Shown here: positions 24,342 through 36,115 of the stretch, piece by piece | Numbering within the stretch: position 1 is the first letter of the stretch | How the letters are laid out: each line of letters starts with the position of its first letter | The notes under the pieces: model-generated | Told to the model about the DNA's origin: nothing | The model's database searches: none | The model's input: only the letters and a program-made list of their open reading frames with translations | Position numbers and translations under genes: made by a program | NCBI GenBank assembly: GCA_038380795.1 | Contig: CM076260.1 | Span: 5,493,533-5,557,532, forward strand | Length of the DNA stretch: 64,000 bases | Direction of reading: 5' to 3' | DNA from: Pyrocephalus nanus | Lineage: Eukaryota; Chordata; Aves; Passeriformes; Tyrannidae

Positions 24342-26313
24342 GATTAAAGTGCAGATTATTTAAAACCAGCATTTTTGAGACTTTTTGAAGCAGTAATTCC
24401 TTTCCCATTTGAATCCTCACTTTTATAATACACACAGCTATTGAGTGCAGTCATATAGCTTTCAACAGGCCAATTCTTCCAGAAAGACAAGACAAAATAA
24501 TCAAAAAGATGAACAACTGGAGTACAAAATATCACCAAAGAAAGAGGCTTAAAAATGTTAACAAAATAAAGATGATGTTTGAAAGGAGAAATCAGAAAAT
24601 CCTTAGATTGACTAACTGATAAACTGAAACCAGAAAACACCTTATTGATTGAAAAATTCACAGTGAAATATTAATGTCTGAATGATGGATAAATTGCAAA
24701 TCAAATTAATTCTACTGAGGTTACATGCTTTTGAAAATACTTCTACAGTAAAGTAGAAGGTAAGCCCACTCACCTTTATAGGCATAAGCAATTAAAGTTC
24801 CTAAGTTCCCGCATCCTGATTTTACAGCACTTATTTAGGCACTAACATCCAGATCTTTGAAGATCTGGTGACTTTTCCCCCCTGGTAAAACACTGTTCAC
24901 AGTGTGTAGCTCTATAATCTCAGTGCTGTTATCACCTTATCTGTACACAAACCCTTCAGAACAGGAATCTGCACAGAGATCAAGTTCTCTTCATAAAGGC
25001 CAGTACTGAATTCTTAGGGAAAGCCCCAACTTGGTTTTCTCTCCAACAGACCTGAAGTTTTCCCTGAGGTTACAACTAGACAACTGTGTTTTATAGCTAT
25101 AGATAAACTTCACCTGCATGATCTTCTCTTAATCCTTTTTAAACTGCTATAATTTTTGGCTTCTTCAGTACCTTGTGGCAACAAGATGATGAATTCAACA
25201 CTTTAATTATGCACTGTTAAAAAACTACTTCCTTGTGTTCATTTTAAGCCTGCCATCTGATAATTTAATTAGGTGCCCCTAGTTTTTGTTATGAAAAAGG
25301 GAAATAATGGTTTCCATTCACTTTCTCCACATCTCTCGTAATTCCAGATTTCTATCACATTCCCCTCCCAGCTGTGTCTTCCCAGGCTTTTAGCATCCTG
25401 CCAGTTTAGTGCCTCCTCCCTGTAGGGAATTCATTCAGTTCTACAATATTATTTTTTATAAGAGGGTGAGCACAACAGCAGAACTATGAGTAACACTGTT
25501 TTCCTCAGATACTCTTAATTCCTTTAAAATTTAATCAGTTTGTAACAACCACTAAGCCACAACTACTCAGGTTAGAGAGGTCTCCAGCGTGAATCTCTTT
25601 TCTATGAAAAGAAACATCAGAGTTCATGCAGGTGACATTGGGTTTATCAGCAACAAATTCCACCTATTTCACCACCCAACCAATTCTGTGCAGTATCTTG
25701 GCTGGCTCTACACAACCAGCATTTCACTCCCCTGAATAACTTTACCATGAGCCTTCTCACTTCTCCGGGATCCTTGGTTGGTCTTGTAAGTAACTTTGCT
25801 CTGGTGTGAAAATTAACTACTTCTACCCTTAATGTCTCATCTCTTATTTAGCTGGCATCTTACAAAAAAGGATCTCTTCTTTATATCCCAGTACATACTG
25901 TAAAGCTACTGAGACACTGAGGCTACTAAAAAGCCACTGAGCAATTTACCAGATCAAAACTACCAGGGTTCTTCCAAATTCCCTGAAAATGTTGCAATTA
26001 CTTCTTAGCAATAAGACAGAACCTGAAAATACGTGGCTCTGCAGTTTGAACAGATGCTTAACACAAACTTTAAGTAATTTTGTGGTGCAGCAATGTGCAG
26101 TATTGACATTAAATTATTAATCACTGATTTTAGACATTTACTCATTCTTCCAAGAAATCTTATTTTTTATCAGTAGCTGTATTCATTAAATAATCAGTCA
26201 CAAAATCCCTATTTTGTGCTCGAGGCAGAACAAGCAATAATAAACTACATTGAATACTGTTTGAATAAATTAAGTAGCAATACTTGAAAATAATAAACAT
26301 TTCTGCTCTTCAC
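24342..26313. other. A+T-rich DNA, no confident gene
   Basis: Besides the exon candidate at 24774-24815 I see no repeat family, RNA gene or long frame here. Confidence 0.5.
24774..24815 (-). other. speculative 42-nt exon candidate
   Basis: On the minus strand a near-perfect donor, ATAAAG|GTGAGTGGG, ends an open frame reading CGNLGTLIAYAYK plus one base, after GA of a split codon. The acceptor (GCTGTAAAATCAG) is poor in pyrimidines, which is the main weakness. A perfect 9-bp hairpin (CCAGATCTT/AAGATCTGG, 24849-24868) lies just upstream. Confidence 0.2.
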
Positions 26314-26333
26314 TTTTTTTTTTTTTTTTTTTT
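26314..26333. repeat. poly-T run (20 nt)
   Basis: An uninterrupted T20 run about 65 bases left of the possible conserved non-coding block. Confidence 0.9.
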
Positions 26334-26394
26334 AATTCAAAGCATACAAAAAGGAGCCACATATCACGGACACAGGATACAAAAAAGAAAAGGG

Positions 26395-26725
26395 TGATCA
26401 ACTCTCACATGACGACGGAATTTTGTGTTTAGTCATGAAAGATCTAAATTGAAGTTACATAAACAGAAAACTAATGCCACTGGCAAACAGCCCTGGCCTG
26501 TAAAGTTCTATTTGGGATTCACTGGTTAAAGCAGAGGAGACGCCGAGCTCTGACAAAGGACGAGATGGGAGATGACATCAACCTCTCTCGGCAAATGAGC
26601 TCAGCGTGCCAGCGAGCTGACAAATTAGCCTCCAAAAACCACTAACAGTAGCTTACAAAGTCACAGCTGTTATCCTGTTTTGAACAACAAAATGTTGATC
26701 TGGGTTGAAATGTCTCGTTTTACAG
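26395..26725. promoter_or_regulatory. candidate conserved non-coding element
   Basis: About 330 bases of non-repetitive sequence with higher complexity and several CpGs (acgacgg, gagacgccgag, ctctcggc, cagcgtgcc) in a CpG-poor region, and no long frame. It contains factor-site-like words such as gacaaattag, tgacatca and acaacaaaatgttg. This composition is typical of vertebrate enhancer-like conserved elements. The call is from texture only. No alignment was possible and the bounds are approximate. Confidence 0.3.
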
Positions 26726-29460
26726 AAGATTTGTAAGTGCCCTGGGTTTTTTTTGAATTTTCTTTTTTTTTTTTAAACAAAGCAATAAGTTACACTGAGA
26801 AAGGCACAAGGGACAGGCAGTGACTGTGCTGTGGTGACTCCATGGTGATGTTTAATCGACAAGATTAAGTAGAGCACTTGCTTATGTTCTGCACCCTCCT
26901 CAAATTTGAAAAAGTCCCTAGAGCTACCAGCTCAATAGCAACATAAATCCAGTAATACAAGAGTACCATATTCACCAGTAATTCCTTCAGCTAATTCAAG
27001 CAGTTCCCAGGATATTAACGTTGATAGCAGGGGAAAAAAAGGCAGCAGAAAACTTGGCATCAGAAAGCTTGTAGGAGATTTCATTAAGAGGGTTAAATCA
27101 ATTGAAAGATGCTAATACTCTACTAAACAAATCTTCAATGCTTCAATGCAAATATTCTTGCAATGGATACAGTTAAACATTTCACGGTATTACTTACCAG
27201 TTCAACTATCTAAGGAGGGTAAATCTTTACTTTTATGGCAAAGTATCAGGCAGCTTTCTCCATTTCTGAGTAAGAAAGAACTAATAACTCTATTAGACAC
27301 AGCAGAGGCAAACTCAGTTCTAGTGTTGGTACTCCTATGACCCTCATCACTGGTACCTAAACCACCCTCAAGTGACAAAAATTAAATTTATTGATTTAAA
27401 AAAAGAAGCTGAAAAGAAACACCAAAAAATTACCATTCCCATTTTTACAGATGACAAACTAAAGGACAGAAGAATTTAGTCCCATCCCAAAGGTTCAAAG
27501 AGGAGTCTGTGGTTCAGCTCCACAGCTGAACTCACCTTTCTAAGCACCAGATTACAGCCCTTTGCCATTCTCTCTGCTTTTTTATAGCTCTTTATTCCAC
27601 AAAATCATAATAACTACAGCATAATCACTCCTGTTTTATGGTAAATCCAGCAAAGACAAATGCACATCAAGTTCAAGTGACTACCCAAAGGCAACAAAAA
27701 AACCACTGGACAAAAGCTTGGACTGAAACTTCTAAGATCCAATATTTAGACTTCTAATAAAGACCTTTATTCAATAATGCGACATAACGCCTGTTTCTAC
27801 CAACACATTTCCATACTTTTTTATCATCTTTAACTAAAGTGGAGATACTGTAACAGTGACCTAAATAAGACTATGGGCACATTAAGAGCTGAATACAACC
27901 ATCTATTTTCAAAGGGAAGTTAATCAATAACTACAGGGCCAGTGCATCAGGAGTTAAGGTCACATGAAGATCCTGATATTCAGGTGAAGGAGAGTTGTAT
28001 TATCAATCTATCACTTTCAGTATTGCGAAGGAATTTGGTCTCCACAAAGCTACCCACTGTCACCTATAGAAGGTTGCACAGGCTCTTCATCATAAAAGCA
28101 CTGAGGTCCAAACTGTTAATTTTATTTTGGAAAACACATACAATGAAAATCCTTTATGTACAAGAACATAAAAACATCACAGTAGACCAGAACACTCCTT
28201 TCAACCGCGTCCCCTGTTAGGAAGTGATCAGTAACTATCCACTCCTCGTTTAAACTGAGGTATTTGATTTGTAGCACTGACAACGTCCATCACTAACAAC
28301 ATGAGTTCCTTCACCTTATACAGATGTGGAGATAAGGCTAAGCCTTTTCACAAAAATTACACCTTTAGTTGTGTACTGCAGAATGACTGAGAAGTTTGGG
28401 GGTTTATTTGCCTTTTGTTTTTAAATTTTATTCTCTGTACCTCCAACCAAGAGATATATATATGATACAGATAGTAACATATTTCTCCCAAGAGTACTGT
28501 GAAGAGAAGAAAATAACTAATATTTGTTAAGTATTCTCATAGTGTAACATGTGCCAGCAGAGCACATGAAAGTTAGTAATTCTTCATACTAAAGTTCGAA
28601 TACTGTGCAGGAAAGATGGCAGAGAGCCAGAATGAGCAACTGCTAACGAGAAAAATCTCTGAATAACTAACTCTGAAGTTAGCAGCACTCCCTCCATGCA
28701 AAGAATGAGTCAGGAGTCCTAGGGATGAAAAAAAATGCAATCAATAAACACTATTGTGATGTACCAGACATAATGGGGTTGGAAGGAGGATCAGTGGAAA
28801 CCTCAAGAGTTGATGTGCTGTTTTAATCAACTTGTTCTTACAGTGTAGAGGTTTAGCTAAGATTACTTTTTTTGAAAGAGGAACACAGATATAAAGAAAA
28901 AAAGGGAAAAAAAAAAAAGGGCAAAAAACTCAAACCCACTATCAGCTGGGAATAGTTCTGTTTACAGGTTCTTCAGATTTCATTTCTAAATAATTAGGCA
29001 ACCTTGTAGAGAACCTTTACTGTTTTAGCAGCAGATCTGTCATATGTCCAATCCAGGAATAGCTACTGATGAGAGTAGCAAAGAAAAGCACCCAAAGAAT
29101 AAATGTTCTGTAAAATTCATGAATTCTAGAAAAGTGTCTGGGCATAATAATGTCCTGTAACAAATGTCTGACTCAGTTTATTTCTGTTATTCAAAAGGAA
29201 AAATAAAGCTTGAATTACTGTAGCTCCTATACACAGATAAAACAGATATTTTCTACCCACATCACAAAATGAGAAGATTGAATTGCATTTGGTTATGAAT
29301 TGGATTTGTTCTTCAATTAAAAGAGAAGAAAAATAAATCATACTGAAGCTAAATGACAAACCAAAGGCTATTCCATTGTAATTTTGTCGAAAAGACAACT
29401 GAATTTGTTATTTCTTCAACTCTTTGATCATTATGTTTAGCTTGTAAAGATGCCACTTAC
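26726..29460. other. A+T-rich DNA, no confident gene
   Basis: No repeat family is recognised. At about 27190-27210 the minus strand has a strong acceptor (TTTACCCTCCTTAG) and a strong donor (CTG|GTAAGTA) only 12 bases apart. This is an isolated coincidence or a 4-codon microexon and is not called. Confidence 0.5.
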
Positions 29461-29509
29461 TACTCCAAATACCCCATTTCTGAACAGACTGGTATCATTT
29501 TTACCGAAA
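29461..29509 (-). CDS. candidate 49-nt coding exon, unrecognised
   Basis: On the minus strand an excellent acceptor, GAATGTTTGTATTTCAG, and a good donor, GGAGTA|GTAAGTGG, enclose 49 bases. After one base of a split codon the frame reads FGKNDTSLFRNGVFGV and ends on a codon boundary. The phase-0 frame hits a stop at once; the third frame was not checked. The peptide looks protein-like, but no family is recognised. Its phases do not directly join the nearest downstream candidate (24774-24815), so an intervening exon would be needed or one of the two is false. Confidence 0.28.
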
Positions 29510-29596
29510 CTGAAATACAAACATTCAGCTGCAAAGCTGCTTCAAACCCACACTGGGCAAAACTGGCCTTAAAAGCAAGAAAACATTGAGATGTTC

Positions 29597-29599
<3 letters not shown>

Positions 29600-29634
<35 letters not shown>
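29600..29634. repeat. poly-A run (35 nt)
   Basis: A35 without interruption, followed by ttaaaa. There is no recognisable retrocopy to its left, so it may be a mononucleotide microsatellite or the tail of an unrecognised insertion. Confidence 0.95.
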
Positions 29635-29636
<2 letters not shown>

Positions 29637-31193
29637 AAAAGACTTTGAAGAAAGGGCAACAATTAGCCATTTTACCAAATGAGCAGGACAAAGATGGGAA
29701 CATAAAACAGTCTTATTCCCAAATCCCAAATCTTCTTAAAATAAGGTATAGTCCACCTATGCAGCAATAAAGGCACAAACACAGAGATAAAACATTTGCT
29801 CATTTTGCACCTTGCAGAGATTAGTTATCTCTGAGGGCCATGGCCCTACAGCCAATGCCATGGGAATGAACTCTGGCTTATGAAAAGCCACACTGCCTTT
29901 ATCATTGGGGTTTTTGACAAAGCAGCAAATGCCCAGAGCGCTGTTTGAGCTGTGGGAGCACCAACCTGGGCATTCCCAGGGGTTCCCCAAAGACACAAAG
30001 AGCCTGGATACAAGATGCTGCTTTGGCAGCACAAATACAGGGTGTGGAATCCAAAGGACACAAATGTCACAGAGGTCAAAACTCCTATTACCAATCTCAT
30101 CTAATGGATTTTGGTACAAAGTAAATGTCTCTTAAATAATCTGTAATGTAGATCCTACATCCCTAAAATAAAGATTTATTTAAAATACCAAGGTCATAGG
30201 GTACAAAAAAATTATTTCATGCAAATATTAACCAACCATCATGCTCTTACACAAAACAGATCAGTTAGAGTCTTGAACTACTCTGCTCTTCAGACAATGA
30301 TAACCTTGATTCCAAAGTCTTTTCAGGCCTGGAACAACTGAAACACCACTCCAGAAGCAGAATGATTTCAAGAAAAAAATTAAAATACACGAGTGAACCA
30401 TATTTCTTTTTCAGCCTGGACCAATTTGTGTCTATGCTGCTGAATTTTCCAACAACACTGGGTTTTAGTGCTCCTGTTCCAACACACTCCTGTTCCCTTC
30501 ACTAACAAGGAATTTGGTCATACAGTTCCAAAAGCAATTCAGGTGCTTAGTGCCCTGTCCTCACACACACTGTAACCAGGAGGCAATATCCAACAGTTTC
30601 TGGGCTGTCCATCAGCATCTTTTTGTGACAAAGCACATGATTGCATCCTACCAAGCACCTCTGACCCCTCTCACTAAACACAGCCAAGGAGCAGAGCCAG
30701 AACCTGTGTCCTGCAATGGACACACAACAATTCACTTTGATTACAGGCTGGGTCTCCAGTTAAAAGAACTCAGCTGTCAATGCTCCAAAGAACCAGTTCC
30801 AGAAGAACCACTTCCCTCATGGAGCTAACAAGTATATGCAGTGATTTATCTTCTTAAAACAAATGACTATTTATCCATCTAAATAGAACAGAAATAAATG
30901 GTTAAAGTGATAAAATAGCTAAGTTTTAACAAGAAAATAACACATACACTGTCTTATCCACACCTAATATTTCCTCAAAGCTTGTATCATTTATCTTACG
31001 AGCTACAGGTCTGGATTCTGCCAACCAATCCACAGGGTCTCTCCAAAAACAGCTCTGCTTCCTCACTTCTGGGCTTGGAAGGTCAGGGGAGGAATAGCTG
31101 TGAGTGGAAGGAATGACTGCAATTCATTTTTGTGCTTTTTCTCCATTACAACCACTCAGTTATCAAGCAGTTTGTTATTCTCAAAGTATGGCG

Positions 31194-31213
31194 CACACAC
31201 ACACACACACACA
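31194..31213. repeat. (CA)10 microsatellite
   Basis: A perfect CA dinucleotide repeat of ten units, likely polymorphic in length. Confidence 0.95.
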
Positions 31214-31866
31214 AAATCTTAAAAAGAATTGGCACCTGCTTATCTGGACAACAGTGAATGGCCCATCTATAAATGCTGCCTTTCTCCTCCAGGTGTGAAA
31301 AATCAACCAACCAACTCTCCACACAACCACTGGGAATTTCATACAAACATCTCCCATACTCTTCCCAATGTCCCTCAAGCTCCAGTTTTCTCTAGGAATA
31401 TCTGTGCAGGCCATTTTAAGGGCTGTGCAGAGACAGCCCAATTGCCTTCAAAGTTGCTCAACTACCCCCTGAACCCAGCCAGGCCCTTGAGAACAAACTG
31501 GGCTTCACAGACCCTGGGAGACCAGAGGACGATTTTCCCCTGTGTGTGCTGACCCCATGAAAAGAGAGGAATCTTCTTGTTCTTCATCCCCTTCCAATGT
31601 CTTCATTCCTCCTCACCTTTAGTATTCCTTCTCTACAAAACTTTTTTTTTTTTGTTAAAAGTAAAACTCACTAAACCGCAAGATTTTCTTTTTAACTCTC
31701 CTTCCAATTTTATTCTTTCCATGCCCTTCTCATCCTCTTCTCAACTCTTTCTCATGAATGATCTTCAGATCTCTTCTCCAACAGAAAACCACAATACATT
31801 TTTAATTACAAGGGAAAGCTTAGATTGTTGACAAGCTGTGACAAAGGAGTAAATCCAGGTATTAAA

Positions 31867-31886
31867 AAACAAACAAACAAACAAAC
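31867..31886. repeat. (AAAC)5 microsatellite
   Basis: Five perfect AAAC units preceded by an A run. Confidence 0.9.
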
Positions 31887-33335
31887 AGGAAAGAAAAAAG
31901 GACATTGAGAGATAAATGGGAGACAGGATGGAAGTACCTGATTTTACTTTTTTTACCCTAGAAAATTCTATTTACAGATCTGAGGATCTCAAACTTATGT
32001 AAGCATCCCAAACAGCACAGAAGTATTTCCCCTTGCATTCACTGCATAAGGAAATGTTATGGGGTTGGGTTTTGAGGGTTTACTTCCAAAAAAATAAAGA
32101 AGCAACCGTGATGATCAGTCATCCTGCTCAAGTTCAAGCAGAAACCAAGATCAGCCAATTGCACACAAAGAACCAACACTCTTCGTGCTGGAATATGTGG
32201 AGAAAGTTAATAATAAAATTACAAGTAACTACTCTCCCTACCCCATGAAGTTCTTCAAATCACTCATTTTTTATTACAGTTCATTATAATGGGGTTTTTC
32301 CCCTCCCTCTTTTTCATACTTTTCTTAAATGACTGGTTGCATATATTTAATTGTATATTCCTCAGGGCAGGGACTATTTCCTTAATTGTCTGTAAAGTCC
32401 ACTGCTATAAACAACGGTCCTATGCAATGTTCAGTAATAAAAAAATGAGTAATGTTTTGCTGAGAAATAGTCATGCATTAATTATGCAAGATTATCTGGA
32501 AAATACAGAACTAGGGGAAAAAAAACATGTCGTTGTGGATCCATAACTTTTAAGCATCACTACCCAATGAATGGTTTATGATATTCCATTTCAGTATTAT
32601 ATTTAATTTCTCTTGGGGTATTTAAAAAACATCTGTTCTGAAAGTTACCAAATGGGTATTGTTTACTCAGAAATTCTACAGGGTGCAAGGCCCTTCTACA
32701 CTGTCAGTTAAACATACAATATTTTAAATACACATTATGGAGCCAGCTGTTGAAGTAGGCACTTAGAATGCAAAGAATATTCTACACATTAAAATATACA
32801 TGAAAAACACTGTCCAGGAGTTATAACATATAAAAAAAATACAGATTCTAAATTCAGTATTTAATAACTACGCAATTTAAAAAAAAACATTTTGTTTTTA
32901 TTACTTACTGAACTAATTTCATGTCTTAAATCTACACTGCTGCAGACTTATACAAGCACAGAAGCTACTAAAACTGGTATAATTTTAAAACCAGAAGCAA
33001 ATTTTTATTGCTGAACTATGCCCCTGAAAATGGGGCTGAATATAAAAACACTGACACCAAATCTGAAGTGTGAATACTCTGCTTTAACATTTTTTTAAAA
33101 TCTGTTCTCTAATCTTGACTGAGGTTTGAAAGTAGCAAGTCTGTATTTTTCCAGTGTAAATGTTGTGCAAAAGCTTTACAAACATAGATCTAAATCTGCA
33201 ATTGCCATTACTAAAATAAATGAAAAAATCTATAAGCAGCAGTGAAACTGGCATGCAAATAAAAGAACTGTCAAGACATATACTGCCTAAAAATAAGCTT
33301 ACAATAACTATTTTAAAGGCTGTGTGTGGTCTTAC

Positions 33336-33514
33336 CCATATATTTTGGCAAGATGCACTTTCTCCAACCACAGCTAGATTCATCCAAAAGCAGTGGCACT
33401 GGAGAGTCTCTGTCTCACCTGTCAAACTTGAGGAACGTTGTTCAGCAGACCACCATGAGTCCATGGATAGGATCCACAGCACTCCAGCAGCTGTTCTTGA
33501 TAAGTGTTCTCTGA
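33336..33514 (-). other. candidate exon with two alternative donors
   Basis: On the minus strand a strong acceptor, CTCTTGCCTCTATAG (exon start 33514), is followed by two consensus-like donors: GACAG|GTGAGA (exon end 33419, 96 nt) and ATATGG|GTAAGACC (exon end 33336, 179 nt). The block is richer in G+C than its surroundings. One frame is open through both versions (part of a 163-codon frame at 33084-33575). A second reads YQEQLLECCGSYPWTHGGLL but stops one codon before the first donor. Open frames on both strands make coding status doubtful, so a non-coding or UTR exon is equally possible. Confidence 0.3.
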
Positions 33515-35959
33515 CTATAGAGGCAAGAGCTTCAAAAATGTTCTGTACCCTTAACATACGTGCATTTAAAACCAAACAGAAACCAGAACATATCTAGAAC
33601 AAGATTTTTCAGGGCATTTACGGCACAGCAGCGTCAGTGACCTCATATATCTCTGTCCAAGATTTGGAAATATTCACAGAAGATTCAAGTCTATTAACTT
33701 TATCTTAGAATTCAACTTAATTTATTTACCTCTCACAAACTGCTACACTCTTCAAACGGCAGGCAATCAAACAAAACAACTAGAACTCTTAAATCTTCAT
33801 ATAGTCAAGGAAGATGAACTTTCCTCTTCTCAGTTCCTTTCCCTCACACGACATGGAAAATATTTTCACACCAACCTACAAACAGATTAAGTGGGAAGGA
33901 AAGGTAAATGCTGCTTGGCTACAGTAAAGGTAAGATTCACCAAAAATAGGATGGAGCACGAAAAGCTGCCAGTTTTAAAACAACATAAGAGGATATTTTG
34001 CCAACCGGAAAAATCTAAGGAGAGAGCTTATCTGAATTCTGCCTATATAAAATAACTTTGACTGTTATTAAAAAGCACATAATCACTAATTTCCAGAGCA
34101 ATGTGAATATTTTCTAAAAATAGGCCACTGCTTTTCAACTGCTGAGAGCTGCCCTGGTGTAACTACCAGTAGCATTGTATCCCAGAAGCAAGAAAGGCTC
34201 TGGAGAGATTACTTTCACTTTTCCCTAGATATATTTAGTGTACTAACTAGCATAGTTAGGATATTATTTTTCTTTGGTTTTGTCAGTAGCATGTTTGAAA
34301 TAAATTTTATTAAGTGGTAGTGTATGTAACATTGCATTGTGGGTAGCAGTTTCCTGCCTTAACCTAGCCACATCCTCAGCTGTTATATGAGACAAGTTTC
34401 CCATATTTTCTGCAAGTTGACTTTAAAAAAAGGGAAAAAAAAAAAAAAACAGGAGAAAATAGCTAGAAGGATAAGATGATCTCAAACACCATAATATATT
34501 ACTGCTTAGAATGGGTGCATTTAATCAAGGGCTTTTTTCTCAGTCAAGATATGTGTTTGAGGAACATAAGAAAAGCAATACTTGTCAAAAAAAAAAAAAA
34601 AAAAAGTCTGATCAGCAGGAAGAATCAAGGTGAGACACATCTGACCATTAAGATGTAGCCCCTTATTCAAAGTCTAACCAGGGGTTAGATTGTTTCACTG
34701 AACAACATCTTTGCTGTACTATGAAGAAGTGAGAGAACTGGCAACTCAAAGGAAATTAAAACAATTTTTACTACCTGCTATGACATAATGTACTCACTGA
34801 GTAAGAGGTGACCATCTTCTTAATTTAAAGAACAGCTCAGTTTAAGGTTTAATGGGATCTTCAGTAGCCTGACTGCACTGTACAAAAAACAGATAACACT
34901 TGCTTACCCTAGAAATGTAACAGCACTTTTCCCCCCCTTTGTGTGTTCAGTGGTCCCAGGCACTGTCCACTTCAAACTGTATCTTACCTAGAAAAAGGTT
35001 CTACGGCAGAGAACACAAAGTCATTGTGGAAAGGCAGCAGTAACGCTCAGATATTCATTGCTCCTTCTTGCAGACACCAATAAGTACCATTTTAAAATGA
35101 AGGAATGCTAAAACAAATTTGCTGTTGCAGGTTTTTTTTTTCTTTTTAATCAACTGGCAGTTTTAGGTTTTGCTTTAACAGATTAGTATAAAAGTGATAT
35201 CAGCACACTTGAGCTGTCACAGAGGTGTTGGAAACAAGAGGTCTACAAGATATCCAAGTCTAACAACAAAAGTTTCCTAAAACATGCAAGTATTTGAAAT
35301 AAAACATTTTGTTAAAGCTATTGGCTAAGAACTATCAGAAAACACAGCCCTTTCCTCTAAAATTTATAATTACTCAGTTTGAAAAACAGAGCCAAGGGGA
35401 GAAGTTTTACTCCTTAAAGAAAAAAAAAAAAAAAAACCTGCTCTAGTGGAAACAGATACATCACCAACACCTACAGGGAATACCTGCATCTGAGGAAACT
35501 GCACCAGGACTTTTCTGTATTATGAAAATCAGGATCTTGTTATAGTATATATTGTAAAACTTGCAAGCAAATGTAATTTAACAAGTTTGTCATCACGCTG
35601 TTCTAAGCAGAATATTTATACCATTCCAGTTGTAGCATAGAAACAAACATTTAAGTACAAATAAACTTTCAGCAGGGTATCACACTGTTTATATACTGGA
35701 TGAACTTTTGAGTGACATAAGGCAAAATGTTTGGAAATAAAGCACAGCTTAAAAGTTCCAAAACACGTTTCAAAACCAGTGAAAGATGTAATTATCTTTT
35801 AGTGTTGCATTACAATTGACTTTTAAGATTTCATTTGTCGTCAAAGATCAAGCTCATAGTTTACCAGAGAAATTCCTTCGCATAATACTTCTTTTGTGAG
35901 TGTAATTGTGACTCAAAGCATCCCCTATGGAACTCAGAAGTGAACTTCCATTTTTGCAG
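33515..35959. other. A+T-rich DNA, no confident gene
   Basis: Contains A15 at 34435-34449, A19 at 34587-34605 and A17 at 35420-35436. A strong minus-strand donor (TTCTAG|GTAAGATAC, about 34980-34990) follows a strong acceptor (TTCTCTGCCGTAG) by only 13 bases. Longer versions contain stops in every frame tried. Confidence 0.5.
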
Positions 35960-36115
35960 ATCTACCTTTTAAACAAGAGCCTGTCAGAAGCTCGTCTGCA
36001 ATCAAGGCACTGGTTTACACAGTAGATTTTCAGGATTCTTGTATCTGCTTCATCAGAAGAGCAAACCAGACCAAACGAAGCCACCGGTTTCACAGGTACT
36101 TGGTCTCCAAATTTG
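35960..36115 (-). other. candidate coding exon or conserved block, unrecognised
   Basis: On the minus strand one frame is open for about 51 codons, with CpG-bearing codons (CCG, TCG, CGA). It includes FGDQVPVKPVASFGLV, then CSSDEADTRILKIYCVNQ, then CLDCRRASDRLLF. It could end at the donor-like AAAAG|GTAGATC near 35962, just before a TAG, and begin after the T-rich acceptor-like GGTTTTTTAGTGTAG near 36116. On the plus strand the same DNA has an acceptor-like TTCCATTTTTGCAG (35959), a donor CACAG|GTACTTGG (36095) and an open frame. Strand is therefore ambiguous. Unusual composition makes it an exon or conserved-element candidate. Confidence 0.28.

Larger units (their letters stand above)
29635..33335. 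other. mixed A+T-rich DNA, no confident gene
   Basis: 29830-30110 and 30500-30830 are more G+C-rich than their surroundings and hold overlapping chance frames on both strands, with no family similarity. There is a (CA)10 repeat at 31194-31213 and (AAAC)5 at 31867-31886. Confidence 0.5.

Noticed and set aside
27198..27209. 12-nt minus-strand microexon (IVEL) between strong splice motifs
   Set aside because: Too short to support by sequence alone, and no neighbouring exon fixes its phase.
33084..33575. 163-codon minus-strand open frame as a complete protein-coding gene
   Set aside because: No family features, A+T-driven hydrophobic second half, and the overlapping plus-strand frame is nearly as long. 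Only the splice-bounded part is kept as an exon candidate.
34980..35060. Minus-strand exon ending at a strong GTAAGATAC donor
   Set aside because: Every frame is closed by stops in the longer version. The 13-nt version is unsupported.
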